The notes under the pieces were generated by a model. That model had not been told where the DNA came from. It searched no databases and saw nothing but the letters and a program-made list of their open reading frames with translations. Both the position numbers and the translations under genes were made by a program. From assembly GCA_025093985.1 (NCBI GenBank), contig JACAAK010000001.1:992001-1056000 (forward strand): a stretch of DNA of 64,000 bases, read 5' to 3'. Positions 48,503 through 60,493 of this stretch are shown in pieces (the stretch's first letter is position 1; each line of letters starts with the position of its first letter). Origin of the DNA: Calvatia gigantea. Taxonomy: Eukaryota > Basidiomycota > Agaricomycetes > Agaricales > Lycoperdaceae.

Positions 48503-48592
48503 TGAGACGGTTCGAGGGGTTGGTGCTTGCGCACGAGTGGATGTATGCGAGGTTAACGGTGTTGTTGGGCCTTGTTTGGCTGTTCCTTAACC
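48503..48592. promoter_or_regulatory. 90-bp bidirectional promoter, VMA16/ARL3
   Basis: Only 90 bp separate two divergent start codons, so both 5' UTRs and core promoters must overlap or extend into the neighbouring coding sequence. No TATA box is evident. Confidence 0.6.
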
Positions 48593-49576
48593 ATGTATCA
48601 TCTCCTCAAAGGTCTACACGAGTACCTCACCAGGAAAGAAGAGTTCTCTGTCATCATCATTGGCCTCGACGGTGCTGGAAAGACTGTGCGCATTCTGCGA
48701 CCCGCGGTATTACAAGGCCTCACCGACTATCTCATAGACTTTGCTCGAAAAAATTAAAACCCTCTACAATGACGTCCCAGGTTTATCACCCGACAAAATA
48801 GGGCCAACTGTGGGCCAGAACAGTGCGCGGAAATTTGACCTTTGCGAAATTTCTAGCGCTCATCTCATTTTTACCTCTTGGTGTAGCTGGCAAGATTACT
48901 CTACCCTCCACGATCCTCCAATTCTGGGATCTCGGCGGCCAACGCGGCATTCGTAACATCTGGCATCGTTACTTCGACGATTGCCACGCTGTCATATACG
49001 TGATAGATGCGGAAGACCGTGAACGACTCAGCGAAGGCTGGGAGGTATTCGGTATGTCTCTCGTAACCTCCTTCTCTTCTGCAGTCCTCTGTTCTGAACG
49101 AAGAAGGCTAACGTGCGTCTTCCAAGTAAAATAGACTCAGTCCTATCTGCACCTCAAATTCTCGGTGTCCCATTATTGCTACTCGCGAACAAACAGGATT
49201 CTCCACAAAGCCTTTCTGTTGAGGAGATTCGACATGACTATGAAGACTGGTATCAGCGCAAGCTCGAAAGTGCTCGACGTAACCTGCGGTACGGTGAAGG
49301 CGAGGGTGAAATAGCTGCCAGGCGACAGCGAATTGCGAGTTTAGATGTGATGGGTATATCTGCGTTAGAAGGGTGAGTCTGCCAACCCCCGTAGTAACTT
49401 CTTTACTTATGTGGATATTCTCTTTCTCATTTGGTCTTACCAGGACTGGTGTTAGGGCCGCCGTGGATTGGCTTTTCATCCGTGTACAGAATAGTCGGCG
49501 GTATGCTCAATTACCTCTAGGTTGGGACGTTGTTCTAATTGAAAGCAGAGACGTTGCTACTGTCAGTCCAACTTAG
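48593..49576 (+). CDS. ARL3: ARF-like GTPase, ARFRP1/Arl3 type
   Basis: Small GTPase of the trans-Golgi, ARFRP1/yeast Arl3 group. It begins MYHLLKGLHEYL, lacking the Gly2 myristoylation site of ARFs and keeping the Met-aromatic start used for N-terminal acetylation in this group. Nucleotide motifs are present: GLDGAGKT (P-loop, intron directly after it, then TLLEKIKTLYND), the switch-I threonine in IGPTVGQN, WDLGGQ (switch II), LLLANKQD, and ISALEG. A variable insert rich in Arg/Glu lies before ISALEG. The last exon may read to the stop at 49576 or splice from a gtatgc donor near 49501 to a tag near 49576, giving a different short tail. Confidence 0.9.
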
Positions 49577-49994
49577 GAAGCCCGATCCGACCCCCCCGCC
49601 CGACGCCTTTTGGGTGAGGCCATACAACCAGAATCACCATCATGTTGTAGTGGCTTTGCACTGTATGTAGCACGTTTCATTACCCATCCCCAAATTCCTG
49701 GTTAGCCCATGATTTCATTCTCATCGAGGCGTATACATTAAAAACATGTATAATGCCGAGTATTTCACTCTATCCCCACACGAAATCATCGGGTATATTC
49801 TGCGAGAAATGCTCGTTGGTCCCACGTCACTTTGGCTAGGACAGCCCCCATACCCAAAATGACAAACTGCTTCCCGAGTAAACGCCAGACGTCTCTACAC
49901 ACCCGGTAATAATGCGCCACACCCTTGGCCACTCTAGCAGAACACGGACAACGCCCATAAGAAATTTACCGCTAGAGCTGAATTCTCAGAAGAC

Positions 49995-51391
49995 TCACTT
50001 GAGAGCCCCATTAGCGCGGTCATCGATCATTTTATAAACTCCTTGCTTAAACTCATCCGGTTTTACACGGAAAACGGGTCCATCATCGAGCAAAAGCCAG
50101 GCACACCCATTTGTTTCGGGATCTGGGTTCGTAGCAGCATAGAATATGGCCCCCGCAACTCGCGGTACTGGCGTGAGCGGGATTCCTGCGAGAACAACCT
50201 TCACTGGAAGTGGAACTATGGCAGTATCTGTGCGACGCGGACGAGAAAGAAGCAAAGAAGTGGAAGCGGCTGTCAGACTGAGTGGCCGTAGTTTTTAATG
50301 AGAGGATACGGACCAGCGAAGAAAGGATGTATAACTCCAATACGGATGCCTTGAAGTTCGAATGGAAGATGAAGGGATCTCATAAGTCCTAAGACGGCGT
50401 GCTTCGAAGCAGTATACAGAGGTCCTCCAGGAATAGGCATCCATGAAGCTGAGGAATCATGAGGACTTCAGTCCATGGAAATTTTGGGAAAGTAACCCCA
50501 TACCAACAGACCCAATCATTATAAGGGACTTCAGATCATCCCCTTTGCGGTTTAGTTTGAGATAATGAAGAGAGAGGTGGACAGCTAATCATCAAGGGAT
50601 AAATCAATTCGCAAAGGTATAAACGAAGACGTGGACAGTGACTTACTATAAAGAACTCCCGTGAGGTTGACGTCCAAAGTCGTAAGGTTCGGCTTCACCG
50701 GCTTTCCACTCTTGTCGAAATTGACGAAGTTGAAACCTGGTATTTCGGTGACACCAGCATTTGGGACCTAGGTAGATTTCCGAAGTTTCAGCCAAACGTT
50801 CTCGAAGTAGCAGACAGATTCATACTACGATGTCGACTGAACCATACGTCGCGATGGCTGTTTCAAACATGGCGACCTGGTCATCCCACGAAATGACATT
50901 GCATTGCACGGAAGTGGCTTTGCTGTTGGCAAACGCGCTTGAAGGTCAGGACTCCCGCAGGGTTCACGAGGAACGAATAGCTGAACGAACCCTCCACTTT
51001 CCTCGATTTCCTGGACGGTCTTCTTTCCACCATCAACATCCCTATCACCAATCACCACTTTGGCTCTGCCGGTGGCACATTCGAAAGTGCGTTAGCTCGG
51101 ACAGTTGGGTGACAAACACGTGGAAACGCACCCATAGGAAGCGAAACGTTTTGCAGTTTCCTTGCCAATACCATTCGCGGCGCCTGTCACCAGTAGAGCC
51201 CACGATGATATAAGATCAACAAGTGTTTTAGTTCGGCAGTATAAACAGAAGTGCAAGGCATTATCATACGATCCTCAATTTAGCTCCCTGACTACGATTG
51301 ATGAAGGGGGACCATACCCGTGATGACAACAACCTTGTCCCTAACACGGGCGCTGTGTTCAAAGAGCTGATCATCGGGTATATGTGCCATT
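49995..51391 (-). CDS. Short-chain dehydrogenase (15-PGDH-like)
   Basis: Classical SDR, NAD(P)-dependent oxidoreductase of unknown substrate. ATG 51391 gives MAHIPDDQLFEHSARVRDKV then VVITG. After an intron the Rossmann loop completes as GAANGIGKETAKRFASYG. Next AKVVIGDRDVDGGKKTVQE carries an acidic residue after the second strand, favouring NAD. VPNAG is the NNAG-type element, PNLTTLDVNLTGVLYSVHLS helix alpha-E, and YTASKHA holds the catalytic Tyr-x3-Lys. The C-terminal region IHPFFADTAIVP, DGPVFRVKPDEFKQGVYK ends at 49995. Similar fungal genes are called 15-hydroxyprostaglandin dehydrogenase-like; this is a resemblance, not a substrate assignment. Confidence 0.88.
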
Positions 51392-52115
51392 CTGGCAAAG
51401 AAAGTTGTGGTAAAGGGGAGGGAAGGGGAACCGCTCAAAACAGTTCATAATCCATTAAAAGCTTTCTTCCTCACAATCACAGGGCTGACATCACTGAGCG
51501 TTGAGGTGGCCCTGGGCATGTTTGATTCATGAATTGCACAATTTTTGCAGGGTTTGTCACTCGATCTGAATTTAACGGAGCCCCTTGACGCTGGAGCCTG
51601 GAGCCTAAAAATTATCTGCGCTTATTCGAGTGGCTTTCGTACAAGTTGGAGTATAGTTGTCGCCCTACAGTCCCCCCACGGTTGCACAATTTGCATATGA
51701 TTTCCGCCCGCCAAAGAATCATCAATTCCCTGCGACACAGTCTGGTGCATCATGAAGTGCTATTTTTAGTAAAACGAGGTGTACACTTTTCTCCCCTCCT
51801 AGCTGGGGCTTTATCGTAGGACGACGCCTGAACAACGAAACGACCCACCTTTTTTCATTGGGGAACATATCTCGCCTACTATTGTCCAGGATTGCCTTCA
51901 GATAACAACTCAGAAGGTCATCGTTAAACAACCCGCCAGACATGTGAAATGTGGGGTGTGCTAGCTCCGGAACTGTGTCAATCCCGGGTCTACTACAGAC
52001 AAGACTCATGAATTGTCTCAAGGCTGTCCATGGAGGATATAATGCCGAGAATCTGTAATGGGATGTCCAGACTCCTATTGATATTACTAAGGGAGTAACT
52101 GAAAAATGTCATGAA
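51392..52115. other. Intergenic, no gene recognised
   Basis: About 720 bp between the SDR start and the RVS161 stop, both minus strand. It should hold the SDR promoter. A minus-strand frame of 99 codons (51722-52021) matches no family. Confidence 0.4.
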
Positions 52116-53388
52116 TCAGTTTCCACCGCAGATTGAAAGCTCCCGCATTTCTTGTAATACACTCTCCACCTGGAAAAGACGTAAGGCGGGAGAATTTCCA
52201 GCAGATATCCCAGGTTAACTTGCCTGTGCATCGAGTTGTCCCGCAGCGTAGTCGTCTCTCACATTATCACCAAAATACCTATTTCGGAGTTGAGATCAGA
52301 GTACAGGATTTAAGTGAGAACTTACCGTTGCACACCACTAAGCTTCTCATACCCTTCTTCTGCAAATTTGGCTTGCATACGGATCATGGCTTCAAAACTA
52401 GGATCGAAATAAGGAATTCGCAGATCCAGCAGTTGGGGAAGTTCTGTTATCAGCTGTTCATTCATTAGATCGAAGAGTTCTTTGGCTTCGTCGTTTTCTT
52501 GTTGTGCCTGAAATACATAAAATAATTAGCGGAATATATCGAGGGTATGTGGAGGTTTCCGTACTCGGGGAAGTTTCGTTGGGTCGTCAGTGGGTTTATC
52601 GATAAGCTTCCGCAGTCTGCTGCGCGCGGAATCGTAGTCCAGCATCTAAAAACCTGGACAATGAAGCCTTATAATGGAGGACGGAGTCTCGGGACAGACC
52701 TTCTTATTCCTCTTGGCGATGTGCTCGTTGACCACGGGGTAGTATGCACACATCTTCCCTAAGGGCTCAAGGATGGTTGTACGGTAGGGACCATCCTGTT
52801 CAATGATATCGATCTCCTGTCCAGCACACGAAAGATTGACGCACCAGTTCTCGCGAGAAACTAGTATCAAGGTCGTCCACTGAACGTTTGTACGCATGAC
52901 CAGCCATGGCGCCTTCTGATGCCCGGTCCGCAGCAGAATAGAAGACTTCGAGGGTTTCCCCAATACGTGTTTGTGCAGAGGTCATCGCTTCGGCGTTATG
53001 AGCGCTAACCTTCGACAAGGAAAGAGAGCATCAATGCTTACCCCGCATAGCATCCCAATAGGCTTTGCTCTCTTTCTGCAACGCCTGACATTCCTTCTCG
53101 AAACTGGGAAGTTTCCAGTCAACTTGACCATACAGATATTTCGAGGCCGGACATACACTCTGTATTTGGCTTCTTCATCCTCAAATTCCCTGTCTACAGT
53201 ACGTTCTATTTGACCGGTCTTTTGCAGCAGCTATTCGTGATAGCAGGGGTCGGTGGGATGCACACAGGGTAGATTTAATATACTTACTGTCGTGCCTGCT
53301 CGGTTCACAGATTTCTTGAAGCTGTAGAGATTATTGGTCAGTAATACACGTGAGCAAATGTGATATAAACAGACCCAGCCCAGCTCAT
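52116..53388 (-). CDS. RVS161: BAR-domain amphiphysin-like protein Rvs161
   Basis: N-BAR protein without SH3 domain, as yeast Rvs161 and fission yeast Hob3, acting in endocytic vesicle scission and actin organisation. ATG 53388: MSWAG, intron, FKKSVNRAGTT, intron, VMQKTGQIERTVDREFEDEE. Further: WKLPSFEKECQALQKESKAY, the long BAR helices with EPLGKMCAYYPVVNEHIAKR and MLDYDSARSRLRKLIDKPTD, and MIRMQAKFAEEGYEKLSGVQ. The 3' exons complete RYFGDNVRDDYAAGQLDAQ and VESVLQEMRELSICGGN, stop at 52116. The last intron (52170-52223, 54 bp) has a GC donor (CAG/gcaagt) with a normal AG acceptor. Confidence 0.93.
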
Positions 53389-53629
53389 GTCGCGTAGGAG
53401 ACGAAAAGTAAAGTTCTGTCCGCCAAGTAGCACCAGGAGCGGTGTTGTGGAGTGGATAGAGGCTTAGTCAGCTGATTGATGTATTTCCTATCCTGGATAG
53501 CAAGTGTTTGCTGTTGTTTTCCTCGGGGGTGCACCGATTGACAGCGGGGATCGAGACAGCGGAACGGGCTGGCTCCAACGATTCTCCGCACGATTAAAAA
53601 GCAATTAGAATGGCCCGTTGCTTGGTCTT

Positions 53630-55631
53630 ATGTTTACTGTCCTCCGCCCACTTGGACCCACCTCTTATTGTTCTCTACTTTCAAGAATAAAAATGGCCGG
53701 TGTTTGGTCCCTCCATTCGCAAGATTCGGGCGTCATCGTGCGACGAAGTGCAAGATTGCTGCATTCTGGAGGCACCAGCGTTATGACTACAGAAACTACT
53801 GTCGTTCAAGAGTACGAGTCATTGGTTTCTAAAAAACGTAGGATACCCTCCGGAATGAGTAGTGACTTCCTCGGCGGCCCGGACGCCTCGGTTAGTGACG
53901 ATACTCTAGTTCCTGACGCACTCCAGGAAGAGGGCAAGGAACACCAAGAACAAGAAGAACATAAGAACGTGCCACGGCGGAAAAAGGGAAAAAAACGAAA
54001 GGTAGAAATCCAGATCAACGAGGACGAGGAAGAATTTCTTCCCCAAAAGAAATCTCGCAAGAAACGCTCGCCAAAGCCCGAGCCTACGTATATTATACCG
54101 GACGTCGAACGCAAGAAAACCACATTCAAAGGTAGACTCGGTGCGTTTTGTCGCATTGGCGTACTTGACAGAATCTTACTTTCTTTCAGGCTATGCTTGT
54201 TTGAATACCGTGCTTCGCAACAAGAAGCCTTCTGTTTTCTGTTCCAGGACATGCAGGTTAATTTCCCTCCCTGCTACCAGCCCAGACACCCCACTAAGCC
54301 TTCCATCAGACTCGACTCTGTGGTCAAGAACGGCCTCGATTGGGTTAAAGAAATCGGCCGTCAGAATGTCCGTGACCTCAAGGACATTATTCAGTGGAAT
54401 GAAGATAATGTATGTGCCTTCCTAGCACCTATTCACGGCGCACCCTTACGGATACCGCTTAGTTGATACGCTTCCTAAGACTTTCCTCTGAGATGTTCCC
54501 GTTTGCTTCGCACGAGAAGCATGGTTACTCCCTTGACTACTGCGCAGACCTCTTAAAAGAAGCTGGCGATCTTGCGAATGACTATGGCCACCGATTGACC
54601 GCTCATCCTGGTCAGTTCACCCAGCTGGGAAGCCCTCACCAAAAGGTCCTCAATGCATCCATCCGGGAGTTGGAATATCATTGCCAGATGCTCGATCTTA
54701 TGGATGTTGGCATTGATGGCGTCATGATCATTCATGTGAGTCTCGCTCGTCTATAGTTGTTTGCAGTTTGATATGGGATATCTCAGGGAGGAGGGACGTA
54801 CGGTGATAAAACCTCCGCGATTCAACGCATGAAAAAAACTATTGCCCAGCTGCTTCCATCAAACGTGCGGGCTAGACTTGTCCTGGAAAATGACGAGGTG
54901 GGCAACATCCGTAATGTAACACATGTCTGTCAGTTCTCTGACGATTGTAGATGTGTTACAATGCCGAAGACCTTCTCGAAATATGTGAGGAGTTGGATGT
55001 TCCCCTCGTTTTCGGTAAATGAAGAAAGTTCAACTGCGGCCTAGTAACGTCATTAAACCTTTCCACTAGATTATCACCATGACATGCTCAACCCTTCCTC
55101 CATCTTGCCCTCGGAAATTATTAGTCGAGCTGATGTTATTTGGAAGCGACGCGGCATACGACCAAAACAACACCTCAGCGAGCCAAGGCCAGGGACTGTC
55201 ACTCTGATGGAACGTAGGGCCCATGCAGATCGTTGCGAAGTACTTCCTGTTGATTTACCTGACGATATGGGTAAGTAAACGTTCATACTTTCCGTTTGAG
55301 ATCTGGACACCTGACCAACGGAATGCGTACAGATTTAATGATCGAGGTAACCAGTTTGAAGTGTTTTGCAGCCCAACAAAAGCCAACATATTTATAGGCA
55401 AAAGACAAGGAACAAGCTGTCTTCCAACTATATCGGATGTACGACCTCGCACCAGTGACCCATGGTAAGTATTGGAGTCCCTTTAACGAGACTGTTGAGC
55501 TGAGAAGTGGATTCTTAGCCAATCTTCGACCACCCAACCCCAACCCGACGAAGGAGACGAATGGCCGCAAATCCCAAAAACGCGCAACAAGAGCAATAGC
55601 GGAAGGCTATTTGACGGTGTTTCCCTGGTGA
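53630..55631 (+). CDS. UVE1: UV-damage endonuclease (UVDE/Uve1)
   Basis: TIM-barrel endonuclease that nicks 5' of UV photoproducts and starts excision repair. The N-terminal part is Lys/Glu-rich and disordered. The barrel follows: YACLNTVLRNKKPSVFCSRT, NGLDWVKEIGRQNVRDLKDI, FLRLSSEMFPF. Metal-site elements are AHPGQF, HGGGTYGDK, LENDE, FDYHHD, HLSEPRPG and HADRCE. The C-terminus has LMIEAKDKEQAV and ends EGYLTVFPW. Two in-frame starts exist: ATG 53630, which adds a Ser/Arg/Leu N-terminus (MFTVLRPLGPTSYCSLLSRI) like a mitochondrial signal, and ATG 53693 (aaaATGG). Cryptococcus Uve1 is known in mitochondrial DNA protection, which makes the first attractive. About 240 bp from divergent RVS161. 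Confidence 0.93.
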
Positions 55632-56246
55632 GGAGGGCCCTTAGGAATGACCAAGGGTATCCTGTAAGATTAGTTCAAGCATGAGGTCTCGTTGTGTGCG
55701 CAGGAATCCATTGTGAATATCACCAACGAACTGAAATAAGAGTCCCATTTTCGAAGAATTGTCTCATCGGCGAAAAGGATGCTGCGCAGTCGGGTCACGG
55801 GAGGGTTGCGAAGGGGACTTTTGAGTAGAGAGGGAGCCAGGTGCAGGACGCAGATACTAGTGCGATTGCAAGTGCTGATGGCCAATGATCCCTCCAATTT
55901 CGCGTCAACCCAAAGGGTTTCACTGGTCGGAGAGGCTCCTTAAACAGGTTGTGACGTATATTGCAAGAATAGATTGACCTATTGGTAGTCGGAATAAATT
56001 GTTCTATCCAAATTCCATGGGGGTTTTGAAAAGAGAGATAACATGCTACAACGAAGGCTATCACGGTATGGACAGTTGGATCGGCTACATCGGGAGATGG
56101 GAGCTACAAGACACAGCAAAAATTATCATTTGAATGGAGAAATGTAGGAAAGCTACTGGAAGCACGGAACGAATGTCTATGCAATAAGGGAGACAAAAAT
56201 GCGAAAGGAACACCCGGATAGTTGCACGAAGAACGAAGATGTGGCA
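55632..56246. other. Intergenic, convergent 3' ends
   Basis: About 615 bp between the UVDE stop and the stop of the large uncharacterised gene. No gene, RNA or repeat is recognised. Confidence 0.4.
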
Positions 56247-59200
56247 TTACCAGTATGGTTGGGGGGCAAAACCGGTGACTGCCAACGCACCCATGAAAGC
56301 CATTTCCAGCACAGCTCGGCCAATAGGAGTCAATATAATGGGAGGTTCTTGAATCGGCTCCTCTTCACTATTGTGTGGGAAGCGGATGAGAGGAACGGGG
56401 TTATTTGAAGGGCCAGGTTCGTTAAACGGGGCTATCTCATTCACGTCGACTTTGCTGCCCTTGGTGCCACCTGGAGGAATACTAGGAAGGCTGCTTGTGC
56501 TGGCGTTTATGCTGGCAGCCCCTTTTATACTACCTGGACTGGAGGACTCGCTATCACTCGGAGTTGTGGGGTCAGTCCCATTCAAACGTGAAGGCCCGGC
56601 AGCATTATCGGACGCCTCCGTTGCAGTCGCCGATTCAGTGGCTTCTTGAGTTGCCAGTCCCATCCTTTTGAAACCCTCAGGATAGAATTCCATAGGGTGA
56701 TCACGGGAATGGTACGACCCGATGATGAAATCCCAGAACTCCTTCCCTTGGCCATCGTCTCTCCCTTTCCCTTTCTTGTCACCTTTCTTTGACCTCGGAA
56801 AACCTTTGTTGAGGGGGATAGTTGCAAGCGACTCCTCCAACGGACCCACAACCGACAAACCGAGCTCGGGAACGCGGACGTTAGAGCCTTCGAGGTCATC
56901 ATATGCAACTATGCGAGCGCCGATGTAGAACTGGTTCATGAGAACGTTCCGTTCATCCATGTATATGCCATCTTGTGAAGCCGTTAGAGAGCCACGGGAT
57001 CTCTTTGTTTTGTCCTTACCCTTGCCCTTGCCAGACGACTCAGGCGGATACCATGGTTTATAGTAAACCAGAGCGTAGAGGCGTTCGTGGATAGGAATGG
57101 TAGGAAGCTCGAAATTTTTATCACGATTTGAAACGGGATCAGTCTCGGACGGCCATAGAGGCAGAAGCATGTACAGAGCGTCGTCTGGAAGGTCGATGAA
57201 AATGTCTTTTTCCCTAGTATATCTACGTTCGGTCCTTGTCGCATCACGGGCTTGGGATTTCATGGCCCTTCGTCTTCTGCTCTCGCGGATTTCTTTGTCG
57301 GTAGGCAAAAGACCGACACCTTGAAAAGAGGTGTTCAATCCGGCGACAACTTGCATTTGCATTTCGTGGTTGTTAGGACGAGAGGGGGCGGATAGCCAGG
57401 GTGGGTTGTAAGGCGCCTCGTACTTGAGGGTACGACTTGAAGCATTACGTCCGCTGAACCAAGGAAGGAACCCACGAGAGTGGCTTTCTTGTTGAGAGGC
57501 GAATGAATCAATCGATTCGGGAGAAAGTGAATGGTAGGCCTCATTATGAGGTGTGCGCTTGCGTCGTCGGGGGACAAGTCCGAGTTGTTCATCCTCTTCA
57601 TCAATCTCTTCTTCCTGTTCTTCAGAATAGTAATATTCACGTGAGAATGGAGATGCTTCAGGGTTGATCAATGTGTGCCCAGACACACCACTAGGAGAAT
57701 GTTGGAGTTGTGGTGCTGGAAGAGGAGCAGCTCGCATCCGCGCCGGAGGCACAGCTGCGGTAGATGGATCCGAGGTACTTGAATCTGCTGACGTCGGAAT
57801 TGGTGCTCGCGGAGGTAAATCCGATTCGCTAGCGGGAACAGTGACGCTGGATGATGAAGATATATTACGGACATCCAGCGGTGGTGCAGATGGACGGGAA
57901 ACTTGCGCCTGTGTGTTCGGAGTATCCACGTCGGATGCAACGCGAGCAGGAGCAACTGATGAAGCGGGAGGTGCGGCTGCAGGGGGGGCTGGATTGGCGC
58001 TAGGGCCGGAGACAACTGTCTCAACACCCCCTAATGACGTGGGTTCCGATTGGACCGTTGAGTCTTGGCCCCTCGCTCTCACTCTGCCTTTGTCCTTTCT
58101 CGCCTTCTCCTCTGCAGCTTTCCTTTGTTTTTCTTGCTCCTTCTCGCGCTTAGCCTTCTCTTTCACCTTCTGTTTCTCCTTTAGTTTATCGTCCTCCTCG
58201 ACAAGTCGTTTCCAGCGCTCCACATCTCGGCTCCTGTATGCATCACCTAATAAGCCATGTGATTCCAATTTCCGGGTTGTTGTGGTGCTAGTATAAGCCT
58301 CTTGTACCTTTCGAGGTGCGAGAAGGATCATCGCCGTTTTCTTGCTGTTGACGTAGACCGCGTTCCGCAAAGGCTGCACCCGAGACTGGTTCGCTCGGTG
58401 ACGATCAGCCGATTTAGACTGCGCTTTGTCACGGTAGTGGCGACTTAAGGAGAATGCGGCAGCTTTGGAATGTTTGTGGATCGTAGTAGTTGGACCGTTA
58501 TGGGGATCGTATAAAAGTCCGGGAGTGGGCCGTTGCGCCTGTCGAGTACCATCACGCTGGTGATGGATGGATAGGCGTTGTTGCGGGGGCCTACTTTCAC
58601 CAGCTGATGACAGATACAAATTATTCACCAAACCACAACAGAGGATAACGTGAATCCACCTACCAGGAATTTCCAGTCCGTTCAACCTTATAGATACCAG
58701 TGAGCTCGTTTCGCCAATACTCCGTTTGTCCAACTGCCATTCCTCTCCAAGGAGGTCCTCTCTTCAGAGGGCGTTCATTGAAAGGTATAAACGTGTTACG
58801 TTTCTTCTTGGCAAGAGCAGAACCATCAGCTTTGTCCTTCCGAAAAGACCAATCCTGATCCTTGAAAGCCAGAGCGTGCTTTTGGAATGTGTCATTTATT
58901 GTTGAGGCAATACTAGGTCGTCTCGGAGCATCATTAGCCGCAAACCGCTGACCAGAACGTATGAACATTCCCAGCCCCCAGGGGAGCAGCATCCACGTCC
59001 CCGAGATCGGCGCCGCCCTTGATTCCGGATGCAATGTTACCCCATTCACGCGGATCAAACTCCAATGCCGCATTGTCACTTTCTTCTAATTGAGATGTTG
59101 AAGGTTCAAAAGGGTGAACGAAGTTGGGTAGGGGGGCTGAGTCATAATCCATGGCATGGATGGGAGGATGGGGTCGGGCAGTCGTGGGGGAATCCTTTCT

Positions 59201-60493
59201 GCCTTGGACTGCCTGCATCCTCTGGTCCCAGACAGCATCATGGGCTGGTAGTGACATAGAATCAGGAGCGACAGCGGTCAAAGATATTCGGTCTATCCTT
59301 GAGGGACCAGGTGCACTGGTCATCGGATATTTGACAGTTGCAACACTATCCTCCCTATCTCGACCTTGAAAATGCCCGTCTTGCACTCCTGGTATGGGAA
59401 TAGGGTTACTGCCTCTTCTCTGCGACAAATAATCAGCAATGAAGCTGTCTTGGTCGGGAGGTGGATTCCAATAACTCTCATCAAAGGAGTCCGATTCATC
59501 CTGGTGAGCAGGTCCGATATCAGGATCCGATAAGTCTTCGTCGTCATAATAATAGAAGTCTTCCCGAGTGAAAGAACTGTCCACAGAACTAGAGGAATAG
59601 AGAGATTCTAGATAAGGGGGATGGTGGTATCGAACGTGAGGTTCATCATCAGAGGATTGTTCCTGGGAAGCCTCCTGCCCGGTCTGTGATAGGCCACTGC
59701 TACCAGGATCCGCCAGTGATGATACGGAAGCAGATGCTGAGGTCGTCTCTCCAAAAGTATGAATCGACGACGCATCGCTTCGTTCGGGTCGGTGACGGAT
59801 GCCTGGAGATGGATGAGATGGGCCTGCGACTTGCAATGGATGGCCTTGAAAACCTCCGGGATGGACTGCGAGAGACGGACGCGGCGTGGTATCCGCTCCA
59901 GGATGTGGAAATTCTTCCTGAGAGGAACGAGGATCGATCTGCGAAGAAGTATCGGTCATGGTAGTAATGCTAGGGGAACCGAATTTGAATGTGTCGAGCC
60001 GCCGGTTATATAGGTCATCATAGTCCGTTTGTGCATTGGGTACTGGCATGTTGTAAATCCGTTTTGACGACGCAGAGGGAGGAGGTAAATCACGGTATTC
60101 TGGAGGTTGATAATCGAGAGCCGACACTGGCCTGGGGTATATCAGTCTAAGAATCGGCATAAATGGGGGTGAAGTTAAGAACGGACTGGATAGGTCTGTC
60201 TATTCCACCATGGCCATCTGCTCTCTTAATGATCGATGTACCAATGCCCGGAATTGAGGGATGTGTTGACTCGTTGCGTCGCGATGAAGATGGTTGCCCC
60301 GAGTGACCACCGTCAATTGGGTCAGGTATCTGGGATTGGGGGGACTTCAATCGCAGAGTTAGAGAACGTGAGGTGGCCTGCTGAGGTCGGAACTCACCGC
60401 AGTCGACGTGGGGGAATCGCCACTTTCTGATGCTGAAGAGCCGTCGGCCTTCGGCCTACCCTTTCCTTTAATCTTCCAAAATGGCACGGGCAT
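56247..60493 (-). CDS. Very large uncharacterised protein with disordered N-terminus
   Basis: Roughly 1,350 residues over about five exons; I do not recognise the family. ATG 60493 gives MPVPFWKIKGKGRPKADGSS, and a gtgagt donor joins to IPDPIDGGHSGQPSSS. The first 500 residues are Ser/Pro/Asp-rich with acidic-aromatic patches (EDFYYYDDEDLSDPD). A better ordered part has DDTFQKHALAFKDQDWSF-like sequence, RNTFIPFNERPLKRGPPWRG and MAVGQTEYWRNELTGIYKVE. Then come a long Lys/Glu coiled coil (WKRLVEEDDKLKEKQKVKEK), an acidic patch, and an apparently folded C-terminal block: IFIDLPDDALYMLLPLWPSE, IHERLYALVYYKPWYPPE, MDERNVLMNQFYIGARIVAY, GKEFWDFIIGSYHSRDHPME, ending ALAVTGFAPQPYW. No signal peptide, membrane helix or catalytic motif seen. 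Confidence 0.8.

Noticed and set aside
57664..58296. Plus-strand frame of 210 codons opposite the large uncharacterised gene
   Set aside because: It is the antisense shadow of a Ser/Pro/Ala-rich and Lys/Glu-rich coding stretch, whose composition removes stops on the other strand.
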